A DNA stretch of 64,000 bases from Vreelandella piezotolerans (GTDB lineage: Bacteria > Pseudomonadota > Gammaproteobacteria > Pseudomonadales > Halomonadaceae): positions 1,364,001-1,428,000 of the forward strand of contig NZ_CP048602.1 in NCBI RefSeq assembly GCF_012427705.1. Reading direction: 5' to 3'. The notes under the pieces are model-generated. The model was not told the origin of the DNA. It did no database searches and saw only the letters and a list, made by a program, of their open reading frames with translations. Shown here piece after piece: positions 27,444 through 37,142 of this stretch; within the stretch, counting starts at the first letter, position 1; each line of letters opens with the position of its first letter. The position numbers and the translations under genes were made by a program.

Positions 27444-28565
27444 ATGACCAACGTAGTGATCACCGGTACTGGGCTTTACACGCCGGAAAACGCCATTGAC
27501 AACGCGGCGTTGGTCGCTGCTTTCAATGCTTGGGTCGATCAGCACAACGCCCAGCATGCCAACGCCATCGCACGGGGCGAACAAGAAGCATTGGCATATT
27601 CTAGCAGTGAGTTCATCGAAAAAGCCTCGGGTATCAAAAGCCGCTACGTGCTCGATGCTGACGGCATCCTTGATCCCCAGCGCATGCGACCCAAACTGCC
27701 ACAGCGTCGTAATGACGAGCCCTCCATCCAGTGTGAGATGGCCACCCAGGCGGCACGCCAAGCCTTGTCGGCGGCTGAGGTGGATGCCGCAGATATCGAG
27801 CTGGTCATCGTGGCGTGCTCTAACTTAGAACGCGCTTATCCAGCGGTAGCGGTAGAAGTACAGCAAGCATTGGGTACGTCTGGCTACGGATTCGATATGA
27901 ACGTTGCCTGCAGCTCCGCCACGTTTGCGCTGGAAACGGCGGCGAATGCGATTGCGGCAGGCAGTGTCAAGCGGGCCTTGATCGTCAACCCGGAGATCTG
28001 TTCGGCGCATTTGAACTTTAGAGACCGTGACAGCCACTTTATTTTCGGCGATGCTTGTACGGCTATGGTACTGGAAAATGACGACGTGGCGGTGGCCCGG
28101 GAACGCTATGAGATCCTTGGCACGCGGCTAGTCACCAAATTTTCCAACGCGATTCGCAACAATGCTGGGTTTTTGAACCGTGTGACCGACAGTGATCCGC
28201 AGGCGTTGGACAAGCTATTCGTGCAAGAGGGACGACGCGTTTTCAAAGAGGTCTGCCCGATGGTGGCTAAGCTCATCACCGACCATCTTGCCTCGCTCGA
28301 GCTGTCGGGTGCTGATCTGACGCGTATGTGGCTTCATCAGGCCAACCGCCATATGAATGATTTGATTGCACGTAAAGTGCTGGGTGTAGAACCTAGCGAG
28401 ACACAGGCCCCGATCATTCTCGATCGCTATGCCAACACTAGCTCGGCAGGCTCGATCATCGCTTTCCACCTTCACCGCGAGGCGTTAACGGACGGGGATA
28501 TCGGCGTTATCTGCTCGTTCGGTGCAGGTTACAGTGCGGGCAGCGTGGTGGTGCGCCGTCAGTAA
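27444..28565 (+). CDS. Beta-ketoacyl-ACP synthase III family protein (FabH2-like)
   Basis: This 373-residue thiolase-fold enzyme has the FabH catalytic triad: Cys in MNVACSSATFALE, His in WLHQANRHMND and Asn in RYANTSSAGSI. It carries an insert near residues 30-75, absent from housekeeping FabH. The closest type I know is the Pseudomonas aeruginosa PA3286 enzyme, which condenses octanoyl-CoA with malonyl-ACP and so feeds beta-oxidation products into synthesis. That role here is inference. AAGGAGA lies just before the ATG. Location in a neighbourhood with fadD is consistent with acyl-CoA salvage. Confidence 0.88.
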   Translation: MTNVVITGTGLYTPENAIDNAALVAAFNAWVDQHNAQHANAIARGEQEALAYSSSEFIEKASGIKSRYVLDADGILDPQRMRPKLPQRRNDEPSIQCEMATQAARQALSAAEVDAADIELVIVACSNLERAYPAVAVEVQQALGTSGYGFDMNVACSSATFALETAANAIAAGSVKRALIVNPEICSAHLNFRDRDSHFIFGDACTAMVLENDDVAVARERYEILGTRLVTKFSNAIRNNAGFLNRVTDSDPQALDKLFVQEGRRVFKEVCPMVAKLITDHLASLELSGADLTRMWLHQANRHMNDLIARKVLGVEPSETQAPIILDRYANTSSAGSIIAFHLHREALTDGDIGVICSFGAGYSAGSVVVRRQ

Positions 28566-28626
28566 GCGTGTGGCGATTCGAGAGTGAATGTTGAGAAGCG
28601 CGAGCAATACGGGAAGAGGACAACGC

Positions 28627-29448
28627 ATGCTGAAGGGGTGGGCAATGCAAAGACAAGCGGGAAATGGATGGCAGAAGCTGTTGCCGCTTCTGCTATTCAC
28701 GATGCTCGGCATGGGCGGCTGCGCGAGCACAGGGGCTTCTCAAGAGGAGGGAGCGGCGGAGGCGCAAGTGGCCGCTGATCCACAGGATCCATGGGAAGGT
28801 TTCAATCGACGCGTGTTTGCGTTCAACGACGTATTGGACCGCTACGCTCTCAAGCCGGTAGCGCAGGGGTATAAAACCATCACGCCTGAACCTGTTCAAA
28901 CAGGGGTAGGTAACTTTTTCTCCAACTTGGCAGAGATACGCACGGCGCTCAACAGCTTACTCCAGGGCAAGCCTGCTAATGCAGGGCTCGCGACCTCTCG
29001 CTTTTTGATCAATTCTACGGTAGGTATCGGCGGCTTGCTGGACTACGCCACTCTGATGGAGATCACTGCCGATGAGGAGGACTTTGGTCAAACCCTAGCC
29101 GTATGGGGCTGGGAAGATTCGCGCTATTTGGTTCTTCCGCTGTTTGGCCCTAGCACGCTGCGCGATGCCACCGGTCGACCTGCCGACATGGCCGCCTATC
29201 CGCCCACTTACCTAGACGAAGATCGTGTCAGGATCGGTCTGACAGCGCTGAACATCATCGATATACGTGCGGGCTTGCTGGATCAAGAGTCGTTGATTTC
29301 GGGAGATCGCTATCGGTTCGTACGCGATGCCTATTTACAGCGCCGACAGTTCGAGGTGAATGACGGAGCGCTGGGCGATGACCCGTTTGCCATGGATGAT
29401 TTTGATTTCGACGATACCGACTTTGGTGACGACGATTTCGCCGATTGA
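28627..29448 (+). CDS. mlaA: MlaA/VacJ family outer-membrane lipoprotein
   Basis: This 273-residue lipoprotein belongs to the Mla system, which keeps phospholipids out of the outer leaflet of the outer membrane. The signal peptide ends in the lipobox LGMGGC. The mature part has DPWEGFNRRVFAFNDVLDRY, the family signature. It also has RFLINSTVGIGGLLD, then FGQTLAVWGW and YLVLPLFGPSTLRD. The last 25 residues are a strongly acidic Asp/Phe tail. The ATG at 28627 is preferred because GAGG stands seven bases before it; an ATG at 28588 would add 13 residues. The rest of the mla operon is not here. The response-regulator gene begins eight bases downstream. Confidence 0.94.
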   Translation: MLKGWAMQRQAGNGWQKLLPLLLFTMLGMGGCASTGASQEEGAAEAQVAADPQDPWEGFNRRVFAFNDVLDRYALKPVAQGYKTITPEPVQTGVGNFFSNLAEIRTALNSLLQGKPANAGLATSRFLINSTVGIGGLLDYATLMEITADEEDFGQTLAVWGWEDSRYLVLPLFGPSTLRDATGRPADMAAYPPTYLDEDRVRIGLTALNIIDIRAGLLDQESLISGDRYRFVRDAYLQRRQFEVNDGALGDDPFAMDDFDFDDTDFGDDDFAD

Positions 29449-29456
29449 GGCCCAAC

Positions 29457-30650
29457 ATGGATCACGCTAAGCAGTTGATCGCAGTAATCGATGAGCCTGG
29501 CCCCGAGCGCGATGCGCTGGCCGAGGCGATTACTTGCGACGGCATGTGGGTGTACGCCGCCGATAACATAGCCCATTTGCCTAACGGCACTGCGTTGATC
29601 GTCGCCCATGCGCGCGCTGTGCCGCGGCAGCAATGGTCGCCGTTAACGCTTCGGCTGCCCACGCTCATCGTGAGCGACTCTCGCCAGGATGCTGACCTGA
29701 TCAAGGCGATCGATGTGGGGCTGGTGGATTATATCGTGCACCCGCTACGCCATACTGAACTACTGCGCCGGATGATTCGCAAAGCGATCGAGCTGCACGC
29801 TTTGGCGCAGGAGCGTGACCGTGACCGTGAGCGCCTGGCAGAGCTCAACGAGAGCCTCGAGACGCACTTGGCGCTATTGCGCATGGATCAACAAAGCGGG
29901 GGCCATATTCAGCGCCGATTGTTGCCCGCGCATCCCAAAGTGATCAGTGGCGTTTACTACGACTACTGGTTTGCGCCATCGCTGTATTTATCAGGCGACT
30001 TTCTTGACTACCAACGTTATAACGATCGCTTCAGTGCGTTCTACTTTGCCGATGTGTCGGGGCATGGCGCGTCGTCTGCTTTCGTGACGGTGCTGCTCAA
30101 ATATCTGTGTAACCGTTGGCTCAACGAGTGGGATGGCCAAGCCCCAGAGCAATTGCCCCCCCACTGGCTCGCGGCGATGAACCGTGAGCTGCAGGATACC
30201 GATATTGGAAAACATGCCACTTTATTCGTCGGTGTTATTGACCATGAGGCGCATACTCTTCACTATTCGCTCGGTGCTCAGCTACCGATGCCGCTGCTCG
30301 CAGCCGACGGTAAACTAGAGCGTCTTGCTGGGGAAGGGATGCCGGTAGGCCTTTTCCCCGATGTGGAGTACCCTGCGCTTAGCTGTGCTTTACCGGCCAA
30401 TTTTCGTTTATGGCTGTGTTCAGACGGTGTATTGGAATGCTTGCCGGGTAAAACGCTCGACACGCGGCTCACGGAACTTGAGCAACTCGTTAGCGAAAGT
30501 GTCACGCTTGAGCAGCTGCGCGACCGGCTAGCCAGCACCAACTCGCTCCTCGAAAAGGGCGATGCGGATGATGAGGCGAACCAAGACCGCGATGCTTTAC
30601 CCGATGACCTGACAATCATGATGGTGAGCGGATTTGGTCATGCTGATTGA
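29457..30650 (+). CDS. SpoIIE-type protein phosphatase with degenerate receiver domain (RssB-like)
   Basis: This 397-residue protein has an N-terminal receiver-like fold (about 1-115), a helical linker (115-150) and a PP2C/SpoIIE-type serine phosphatase domain (about 155-395). The receiver has lost its usual phosphorylation Asp (ALIVAHARA occupies the end of strand 3) and its conserved Lys (VHPLRHTEL). The phosphatase keeps its metal aspartates in SGDFLDY, FADVSGHGASSAF and the final DDLTIMMV. The next gene encodes a STAS anti-sigma-factor antagonist, the normal substrate type of such phosphatases. Pseudomonads have a similar pair near vacJ, described as RssB/RssC and linked to sigma-S control; equating this pair with it is inference. 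GAGG precedes the ATG. Confidence 0.88.
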   Translation: MDHAKQLIAVIDEPGPERDALAEAITCDGMWVYAADNIAHLPNGTALIVAHARAVPRQQWSPLTLRLPTLIVSDSRQDADLIKAIDVGLVDYIVHPLRHTELLRRMIRKAIELHALAQERDRDRERLAELNESLETHLALLRMDQQSGGHIQRRLLPAHPKVISGVYYDYWFAPSLYLSGDFLDYQRYNDRFSAFYFADVSGHGASSAFVTVLLKYLCNRWLNEWDGQAPEQLPPHWLAAMNRELQDTDIGKHATLFVGVIDHEAHTLHYSLGAQLPMPLLAADGKLERLAGEGMPVGLFPDVEYPALSCALPANFRLWLCSDGVLECLPGKTLDTRLTELEQLVSESVTLEQLRDRLASTNSLLEKGDADDEANQDRDALPDDLTIMMVSGFGHAD

Positions 30651-31158
30651 AGAGGGCCGTATCAAAGCGGCGTTCGACTCTGGTGTTTTTGTCTTGAAGC
30701 TCTGCGGAGACGTGCGACTGACGCTGTGTGCCACGCTCGATACGCAAGCGCAACGCCTTGCCCAAACCCCTGGGCTCCAGGCGGTGATGATCGACCTGCG
30801 CGAAGCGACCAACGTGGATTCCACCGCGCTCGGCTTCCTTGCGAAAGTCGCTATGGCCGTCAAAGGGCGGTTGGAACAGCCGCCGACGATCATTGCCGAT
30901 AACCCCGACGTGCGGCAGATGCTCGACGTCATGGGATTTGCGCGCTTTTTTACGCTAATGGAAGCGCCTCTGCAGCCCACTACCCCGCTCAGTTCATCGA
31001 TGCAAGATTTGCCAGCCGAGCCTGCCGATGAAGAGGGCCTGCGCACACGTATTTTGGAAGCGCACCGTATTTTGATGCACATGAACGAGCATAATCGTGA
31101 GCAGTTTCAACCGCTGGTCGAAATGCTCGAATCGCAATCGACGGTGACACATAAGTAA
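30640..31158 (+). CDS. STAS-domain anti-sigma-factor antagonist
   Basis: This 172-residue protein carries a STAS domain over about residues 1-108. The phosphorylatable Ser motif NVDSTALGFLAKVA lies near residue 66. Such proteins switch partners with an anti-sigma factor according to Ser phosphorylation. The C-terminal 60 residues are an extra helical tail (RTRILEAHRILMHMNEHNRE). The start ATG lies 11 bases before the end of the phosphatase gene, so the two are translationally coupled, suggesting that the phosphatase acts on this protein. The kinase or anti-sigma partner is not in the window. Confidence 0.9.
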   Translation: MLIEEGRIKAAFDSGVFVLKLCGDVRLTLCATLDTQAQRLAQTPGLQAVMIDLREATNVDSTALGFLAKVAMAVKGRLEQPPTIIADNPDVRQMLDVMGFARFFTLMEAPLQPTTPLSSSMQDLPAEPADEEGLRTRILEAHRILMHMNEHNREQFQPLVEMLESQSTVTHK

Positions 31159-31159
31159 A

Positions 31160-31190
31160 ACGCCCTCTTAGCGAGCGGTTAAGAGGGCGT
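31160..31190 (-). terminator. Stem-loop between convergent STAS and tal genes
   Basis: ACGCCCTCTTA (31160-31170) and TAAGAGGGCGT (31180-31190) form an 11-base perfect stem. On the minus strand it is followed by TTTTAC, so it best fits the end of tal. It may also serve the STAS gene. Confidence 0.65.
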
Positions 31191-31217
31191 CCTGGTTGGG
31201 GGCTGCCGAGGCAGCGC

Positions 31218-32156
31218 TTACCCTTGGCGTAGCGCGCTCAGCAGCTCCTCGAGCTTACGCTGATCGGCCATGAATTTGCGAATACCCTCGGCCAACTTGT
31301 CTGTCGCCATTTCGTCTTCGTTCATCTCCCACCGGAAATCAGCCTGCGCTAGCGCTTGCTCGATGGAGCTGCTAGCACCCATGGGCGTTAACTGCCGTGG
31401 CAAGTCACCCTGCAGCTCGTCGAGTTCGTTGAGCAGAGCAGGGGAGATGGTGAGTCGATCGCAGCCAGCGAGTGCCTGAATTTCATCGACGTTCCGGAAG
31501 CTCGCTCCCATGACGATCGTGGGGTAGCCATGGCCTTTATAGTAGTCGTAGATACGTTTTACCGACTGTACGCCCGGATCATTGGCGCCGCTAAAGTCGG
31601 CTTCCGGCGAACGGGCTTTGTGCCAGTCGAGGATGCGGCCAACGAACGGTGAAATGAGCGTGGCACCGGCGTCGGCACATGCCTGCGCCTGAGCAAAGCC
31701 GAATAGCAATGTCAGATTGGTACGAATGCCGTCGCGCTCCAACTGGCGGGCGGCCTGAATGCCTTCCCAGGTAGAGGCCATCTTGATCAGAATACGCTCA
31801 GGACCCACGCCGCACTCGGCATAACGCTCGATCAGCGAGTGCGCCTTGGCAATCGTGGCGTCACGGTCAAACGAGAGGCGGGCGCTGACTTCGGTCGATA
31901 CGTAGCCGGGTACCAGCTTGCTAATTTCGCTACCGATATCCACCGCTACACGATCGACCGCGTCGTCCAGATCGGTGCTGTCTTTGGCAATACTGGCCAA
32001 GCGAGCCCGTCGTTCCTCTTGCTGGGCAGCTTGAAGAATCAGCGATGGATTGGTGGTGGCGTCCTTGGGCTGAAAACGGCGGATGGCCTCCAGGTCTCCC
32101 GTATCGGCCACCACAGTGGTCATCTCTTTCAATTGGTTTAATAGGCTAGTGGCCAT
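31218..32156 (-). CDS. tal: Transaldolase
   Basis: Transaldolase moves a dihydroxyacetone unit between sugar phosphates in the non-oxidative pentose phosphate pathway. This 312-residue protein has the Schiff-base Lys in [13 protein letters not shown] (about residue 132). The signature [10 protein letters not shown] lies near residue 32, and [20 protein letters not shown] and [11 protein letters not shown] follow. The length is close to E. coli TalB (317). AAGGAG stands six bases before the ATG. It is a single gene between the STAS gene and the chemoreceptor. Confidence 0.97.
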   Translation of the reverse strand: MATSLLNQLKEMTTVVADTGDLEAIRRFQPKDATTNPSLILQAAQQEERRARLASIAKDSTDLDDAVDRVAVDIGSEISKLVPGYVSTEVSARLSFDRDATIAKAHSLIERYAECGVGPERILIKMASTWEGIQAARQLERDGIRTNLTLLFGFAQAQACADAGATLISPFVGRILDWHKARSPEADFSGANDPGVQSVKRIYDYYKGHGYPTIVMGASFRNVDEIQALAGCDRLTISPALLNELDELQGDLPRQLTPMGASSSIEQALAQADFRWEMNEDEMATDKLAEGIRKFMADQRKLEELLSALRQG

Positions 32157-32181
32157 GCAGTGCTCCTTGTTTGAGTCAAGG

Positions 32182-33837
32182 TTACTCTAACAAGGCTGAC
32201 TCACGTTGAGTATGGTTGATCGGTAACGTTGGCGAAGAATCTGCGGCGCGCCACTGGTAATCAGATGCCCGGCACTGTTGGTTTACCTTGAATTGGGCCG
32301 CTTTCTCGCGCATCCCTTCGGCGGCCGACTCCAGCGACATGGCGTCTTGTGCGGTGGCATCGACCTGCCGAGCATTCGCCTGTGTCACATGGGTTTGTTC
32401 CTGTAATGTTTTGTTGATCTCTTCGATGTGCTGGTGTTGCAGGTGGGCAGCATCGGCGATGTCGGTGATTACTCGGCGGGTCGAGGAGATCGAGCCCACC
32501 ATCTCTTCGAACTGTTGACTGGCATCGCGGGATAGCTGATTACCCCGCTCGATACTCGCATTGGAAGATGCCAATAAGTGACGAATTTGGGTCGCGGCTT
32601 CCGCGCTGCGGGTGGCCAGTGAGCGTACTTCTGCAGCCACGACGGCAAAGCCGCGGCCCTGCTCACCCGCTCGCGCGGCTTCTACCGAGGCGTTGAGAGC
32701 GAGCAGGTTCGTTTGGAACGAAATGCTATTGATGACATTGACGATGTCGTTGACCTGCTTGGCGTGGGTGTCGATCTCTCCCATGGTCGACAGAAAGGCT
32801 TCCATGGTCTGGTGGCTCCGCTGTGCCTGCGCCGTCGCATGTTCGGTTAACTCTTTAGCCTGGAGAGCATGTTCAGCGGTATGCGCCACACTATCGGTTA
32901 ACGTATGGACGTTGGTTGCCGTGCTGTCCAACGAGGTGGTTTGCTGATGAGTGCGTGTGGCGAGGTCCTCATTACCCAATGCCAAACGCTGAGCGCTTTG
33001 GAAGACGTGCTGACTGTTGTCATGTAGCTGGGTGACGGTGCCAATGAGAGAGGTTTGCATGACGCCCAAGGCAGCATAGAGCTGGCCGATTTCATTGTTA
33101 CCTCGAGCGGGAACCGCCTTGCTCAAATCCCCGTCGGCCATATGACGGAAGTGGACGATCAAGTGGCGAATGGGCTGAAGCAACTGGTAATGCCCAAGCC
33201 ATATCAGCGATCCCATGAGTGCGAGTGAGATCGCCATACCCAGGGCCAAGCCAACGGCGACCATGCCACCACGCTGCTCGGCCTTTTGCATCAGACTGAC
33301 GCCTTGCTGATCGGCGACCTGATAAAATGCGCGTGCATGACTGGCTAGCGCCTCGCTGTGCGCCATGGCTTCCAGCGTGATTTGTCGATAGCCACTGCGG
33401 TCACCGGAGGTGATGGCATCGTGCTGCGCATCCATGCTAGCCAGCAGTTGATGGGCTCTATCATCGATGGCATCGCGTAGCGCTGAATACGGGCTGTTCT
33501 GTGTGGCTTGCAGAAAGCTATCAAGTGCCTGTGACATTTCGTTCAACTCGTACTCGACCGCTTCAAGCGCTGCAATAGGATCACCGAGCGAGGGGCGCAG
33601 TTGTCGCTCTAAAGCGCGATCCATGCGATTGAGTCCTTCTAAACTGGCGATGTGTAGTCGATTCAGCGAAGACGCTTGCTGCACGTTGACCAGCTCCAAA
33701 GCGGCCAGATCACGCTGGCTCTGCTGCATGATGTGCCATGCTAGCGCGGCAAACATCAGCAGGCAGCCCGCCATCAAGAGCAGTGCCGATAGGCTTAGCT
33801 GGCGTAACGAAATGTTTTCAAGTTTTGTGAGTGTCAT
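32182..33837 (-). CDS. Methyl-accepting chemotaxis protein
   Basis: This 551-residue chemoreceptor has a membrane segment near residues 17-38, a periplasmic helical region of about 150 residues (four-helix-bundle type) and a second membrane segment near 195-217. A HAMP domain follows, then a cytoplasmic coiled coil. The signalling tip is intact: [35 protein letters not shown] spans about residues 365-400, with key residues in [14 protein letters not shown]. There is no CheR-tethering pentapeptide at the C-terminus. The ligand is unknown. Two adjacent ATGs are possible (33840 and 33837); the second has better spacing from GGGGG. It is divergent from the Bcr-type transporter and away from any che operon. 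Confidence 0.95.
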   Translation of the reverse strand: MTLTKLENISLRQLSLSALLLMAGCLLMFAALAWHIMQQSQRDLAALELVNVQQASSLNRLHIASLEGLNRMDRALERQLRPSLGDPIAALEAVEYELNEMSQALDSFLQATQNSPYSALRDAIDDRAHQLLASMDAQHDAITSGDRSGYRQITLEAMAHSEALASHARAFYQVADQQGVSLMQKAEQRGGMVAVGLALGMAISLALMGSLIWLGHYQLLQPIRHLIVHFRHMADGDLSKAVPARGNNEIGQLYAALGVMQTSLIGTVTQLHDNSQHVFQSAQRLALGNEDLATRTHQQTTSLDSTATNVHTLTDSVAHTAEHALQAKELTEHATAQAQRSHQTMEAFLSTMGEIDTHAKQVNDIVNVINSISFQTNLLALNASVEAARAGEQGRGFAVVAAEVRSLATRSAEAATQIRHLLASSNASIERGNQLSRDASQQFEEMVGSISSTRRVITDIADAAHLQHQHIEEINKTLQEQTHVTQANARQVDATAQDAMSLESAAEGMREKAAQFKVNQQCRASDYQWRAADSSPTLPINHTQRESALLE

Positions 33838-33996
33838 CATGCCCCCAGGTATTCCTCATTCGACTCATGAAGCCAGCTTAATAGGCAAATGTTTCAGTTC
33901 TGAGTGAACGGTGCGAGATCCTGGGGTTGAGTGTATGATTAGCGTCCTATCTAAATGGCCGCCAGGCGGTCGACCAGCGTAGCTGTGAGGAGATGT

Positions 33997-35172
33997 ATGG
34001 AACTCAATCCGCGTCGCGTGGCGCTTTTGGTGGCGGCGAATACGGCATTGGCCCCTTTTGCGATAGATGCTTATCTGCCAGCCATGGGCGTGTTGGCGGA
34101 GAGTATCGATGCCAGCATTCACCATACCGAGCTTTCCATTAGCATGTTCTTGTTCGGCTTTGCGCTGGGGCAGCTCTGTTTTGGGCCTTTGTCGGATCGT
34201 ATAGGACGCAAACCCGTCCTGCTGAGTGGGCTGGTTGTCTTTATGCTGTCCAGCTTGATGATCACCACTGCTGATAGTTTGACCTCACTGTTGATATGGC
34301 GATTCGTACAAGCACTGGGAGGCGGGGCTTGCGTGGTGAATTCGGCAGCCATTGTGCGTGACTGCTTCAGCGGGCGTGAGGCTGCCAAGGTCATGTCTAC
34401 CATGGCCATGATCATGATGCTGGCCCCGCTGGTGGCTCCGGCGGTTGGGAGTCTGCTGCTGCATATTGCAGGCTGGTGGCTGATCTTCGTCTTTCTAGCG
34501 GTCTATGCTGGGTTCTTATTATGGCTGTTGGGCACGCGATTGCCCGAAACCCGTGACCCCAGTTGGCCCGCCGCCACCCCACGTCAGGTGTTGGGCAACT
34601 ACGCCAGCGTGATGCGTCACCGAGAGGGAATGGGCTACATTTGTGCGGTGGCCGCCTCTTTTGCAGGCCTGTTCGCTTTCGTGACGGCATCACCGTTTCT
34701 CTACTTAGACTACTTCTCCCTCTCTCCGGGAATTTACCCGCTGGTGTTTGGTGTCAATGTGGTCATCATTGCTCTCTCTAATCGGCTGAATATTCATCTT
34801 CTGCGTAAGCGGACGCCGCAGCAGAACCTGCGGTTTGGTTTGGCGGTACAGCTATTCGCGGCGTTGGCGTTAGTCGTCACGACGGCGCTTGGCCTGGCTT
34901 CATTACCTGTCGTGGTGGTGTTGGTAATGCTCTTCACTGGGATGATTGGACTGATTACACCCAATGCCATTTCGTCGCTGCTGGATCATTTCGGTCATAT
35001 CAGCGCCACGGCCACGGCACTACTGGGGGGCATCCAGTTTAGCTGTGGCGCGTTGGCGGGTGTACTCGTGGGACTCTTCCAGGTCGAGCATCTTTGGCCA
35101 ATGGTGCTAACCATGTTAGGGGCGGCGCTGCTTGGGAATATTGGGGTGAGAAAGCTTACTCGGGTGTCTTGA
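33997..35172 (+). CDS. Bcr/CflA family drug-resistance MFS transporter
   Basis: This 391-residue protein has about 12 membrane segments and belongs to the DHA1/Bcr-CflA group of proton-driven efflux pumps. It begins LNPRRVALLVAANTALAPFAIDAYLPAM, typical of the group (key part APFAIDAYLPAM). The MFS motif A is FGPLSDRIGRKPVLL. The substrate is unknown; relatives export bicyclomycin, chloramphenicol or sulfonamides. The ATG at 33997 follows GAGGAG. The downstream TauE/SafE gene starts five bases after its stop, suggesting one transcript. Confidence 0.93.
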   Translation: MELNPRRVALLVAANTALAPFAIDAYLPAMGVLAESIDASIHHTELSISMFLFGFALGQLCFGPLSDRIGRKPVLLSGLVVFMLSSLMITTADSLTSLLIWRFVQALGGGACVVNSAAIVRDCFSGREAAKVMSTMAMIMMLAPLVAPAVGSLLLHIAGWWLIFVFLAVYAGFLLWLLGTRLPETRDPSWPAATPRQVLGNYASVMRHREGMGYICAVAASFAGLFAFVTASPFLYLDYFSLSPGIYPLVFGVNVVIIALSNRLNIHLLRKRTPQQNLRFGLAVQLFAALALVVTTALGLASLPVVVVLVMLFTGMIGLITPNAISSLLDHFGHISATATALLGGIQFSCGALAGVLVGLFQVEHLWPMVLTMLGAALLGNIGVRKLTRVS

Positions 35173-35177
35173 GCGTG

Positions 35178-35915
35178 ATGGTATTGGAAGGGTTGGAGCT
35201 CTCGCTAGGACTTTCACTGGATAGGTGGCTTGCCTGTGCCGGGGTGCTGCTACTAGGTGCCTTCGTACAGCGTGCGACGGGGTTTGGCCTTGCCGTCGTT
35301 GGGGCGCCGCTGCTGCTGATGCTGGAGCCTCGGTTGGTGCCTGTCGTACTGGTGCTGTTTGGTTTTACGGTATCGCTAATGATGGTACGTCGCTATTGGC
35401 ACGAAGTGCATCTGAGCGAGATCGGCGTGGCACTGGTGGGGCGGCTGCCGGGTAATGGGCTGGGCATCTGGCTGCTGCTGGCGGCGCCCATGGCCGTGCT
35501 GGAAACGCTGATTGCCGCCATCGTGCTGTTTGCGGTCGGTGTCACGCTGTGCCGTTTTCATGTGCCGGTGAATCGCGTCACGCTGTTCGTGGCCGGTGTG
35601 CTGTCGGGCATCTTCGGCACCGTGGCGGCGATTGGTGGGCCGCCCATCGTGCTATTGATGCACGGCTTTTCGCCCGATCGAATGCGCGGTAATTTGGCGG
35701 CCTTTTTCGTCATCACCTCGCTGTTGACTCTGGCGACGCTGGCGCTGGCGGGGCAGCTCAGCGCATGGCATTTCAAGCTGGCACTGACGTTTTTGCCTGC
35801 CGTATTGGTCGGCAATGCGTTGGCCGATGCAGTGGCCCACCGGCTGGATAAAGTGCTGCTGCAGCGCTGTTCATTGGCACTATGCACGCTAGCAGCACTG
35901 GGGCTGCTGCTTTGA
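35178..35915 (+). CDS. TauE/SafE family sulfite/anion permease
   Basis: This 245-residue membrane protein has about seven to eight hydrophobic segments and the duplicated pattern of the TauE/SafE family: QRATGFGLAVVGAPLLLML in the first half and GTVAAIGGPPIVLLM in the second. Family members are proposed to move sulfite, sulfoacetate or related anions across the inner membrane; the substrate here is unknown. The ATG at 35178 comes right after the transporter stop, with no strong ribosome-binding site, so translation is probably coupled. Confidence 0.9.
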   Translation: MVLEGLELSLGLSLDRWLACAGVLLLGAFVQRATGFGLAVVGAPLLLMLEPRLVPVVLVLFGFTVSLMMVRRYWHEVHLSEIGVALVGRLPGNGLGIWLLLAAPMAVLETLIAAIVLFAVGVTLCRFHVPVNRVTLFVAGVLSGIFGTVAAIGGPPIVLLMHGFSPDRMRGNLAAFFVITSLLTLATLALAGQLSAWHFKLALTFLPAVLVGNALADAVAHRLDKVLLQRCSLALCTLAALGLLL

Positions 35916-35964
35916 AGTCCTTGGGCCAACGCTTCGTTAACATTCCTTGCTAAAAAAATTACCA

Positions 35965-35982
35965 CTGTCATATTTCTGCAAT
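35965..35982 (+). promoter_or_regulatory. Pho box (PhoB-binding site) for pstS
   Basis: CTGTCAT, spacer ATTT and CTGCAAT give a 7-4-7 direct repeat. The first half is a perfect match to the PhoB consensus and the second matches five of seven. It lies about 100 bases before the pstS start. Confidence 0.75.
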
Positions 35983-36081
35983 CGTCACTGTGCAAACTCC
36001 TCGGTGTGAAAGGCCAATCGCCAACATTGCCGAACGGGTTAATTCAAGCAGCCCGGGCATGAAACCAGAGGGGACATGACG

Positions 36082-37101
36082 ATGAAAGTAACGAAAAAGA
36101 CACTTGGTGTTGTTGTTGCTGCCGCACTCGCTACCGGCGTATCGACTGCCGCCGTAGCTCGTGACACGGTGCAGATTGCCGGTTCTTCCACTGTACTTCC
36201 GTTTGCCAGTATCGTTGCCGAAGAGTTTGGTAACACCTATCCCCAGTTCAACACGCCGGTCGTCGGTTCTGGCGGCTCCGGTGGCGGTTTGCGTCAGTTC
36301 TGCCAGGGCGTTGGCGAAAACACCATTGACATCGCCAACGCTTCTCGCGCCATTCGCAGCGGCGAAGTGGCCAGCTGTAACGAAAATGGCGTCAACGAAA
36401 TTCTCGAAGTGATGTTCGGCTACGATGGTATCGTGTTTGCTTCTCGTATCGACCGTGGAGAGTTCGCGTTAACGCCTGAGCACGTGTTCAAAGCCGCTGC
36501 CGCACAAGTCACACAAGATGGTCAGCTGGTCGACAATCCCTACACCCGCTGGAACGAAATCGACAGCAGCCTACCCGATCAGGAAATCGTGCTGGTGATT
36601 CCGGCTTCCAACCACGGCACCCGTGAAGTATTCGAAGAGAAAGTCATCCACGCTGGCTGTGAAAGCGATGCCAACGTAGAAGGCGATGCCTGTAACTCAC
36701 TGCGTGGCGATGGCCGTATCGTCGAGATCGCGGGTGACTACACCGAAACGCTGGCTCGTCTGGATGCCCAGGCAGATGCCGTTGGCGTCTTCGGTCTGAG
36801 CTTCTACGACCAGAACCGTGACCGCCTGCAAGTGGCTACTGTGGATGGCGTAACGCCCAGCCTGGAAACCATCGGTTCTGGCGAATACCCCGTTTCTCGT
36901 CCGCTGTTCTTCTACGTGAAGGGCGAGCACCTGGACGTGATTCCTGGTCTGGCCGAGTACACCGAGTTCTTCCTGAACGACATGATCTCTGGCTATGGCA
37001 GCCCGCTGGAAGACGCTGGTCTGATCCCGATGAGCGAAGAAGAGCGTGCTGAAGCACTGGCTGAGTTCCAAGCCCGTACCGTGGTAAGCGTAGAAGAGTA
37101 A
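36082..37101 (+). CDS. pstS: Phosphate ABC transporter substrate-binding protein PstS
   Basis: This 339-residue periplasmic protein captures phosphate for the high-affinity Pst system. A signal peptide (MKVTKKTLGVVVAAALATG, ending near AVA-RD) is followed by VQIAGSSTVLPFA. GSGGSGGGLRQFCQG and DIANASRAIRSGE supply typical phosphate-binding residues. It is the longer marine-type PstS with paired cysteines (CESDANVEGDAC). The ATG at 36082 is chosen because AGGGG stands eight bases upstream. A Pho box lies upstream, and a strong hairpin separates it from pstC, which should raise its level over the permease genes. Confidence 0.96.
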   Translation: MKVTKKTLGVVVAAALATGVSTAAVARDTVQIAGSSTVLPFASIVAEEFGNTYPQFNTPVVGSGGSGGGLRQFCQGVGENTIDIANASRAIRSGEVASCNENGVNEILEVMFGYDGIVFASRIDRGEFALTPEHVFKAAAAQVTQDGQLVDNPYTRWNEIDSSLPDQEIVLVIPASNHGTREVFEEKVIHAGCESDANVEGDACNSLRGDGRIVEIAGDYTETLARLDAQADAVGVFGLSFYDQNRDRLQVATVDGVTPSLETIGSGEYPVSRPLFFYVKGEHLDVIPGLAEYTEFFLNDMISGYGSPLEDAGLIPMSEEERAEALAEFQARTVVSVEE

Positions 37102-37142
37102 GACTGCCCTTGTCGCTTGACAGCGATGTGTAGGTAGGTATC

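Noticed and set aside
32182..33837. Chemoreceptor as direct part of the phytochrome locus
   Set aside because: It is 14 kb away with unrelated genes between, so a functional link is only speculative.
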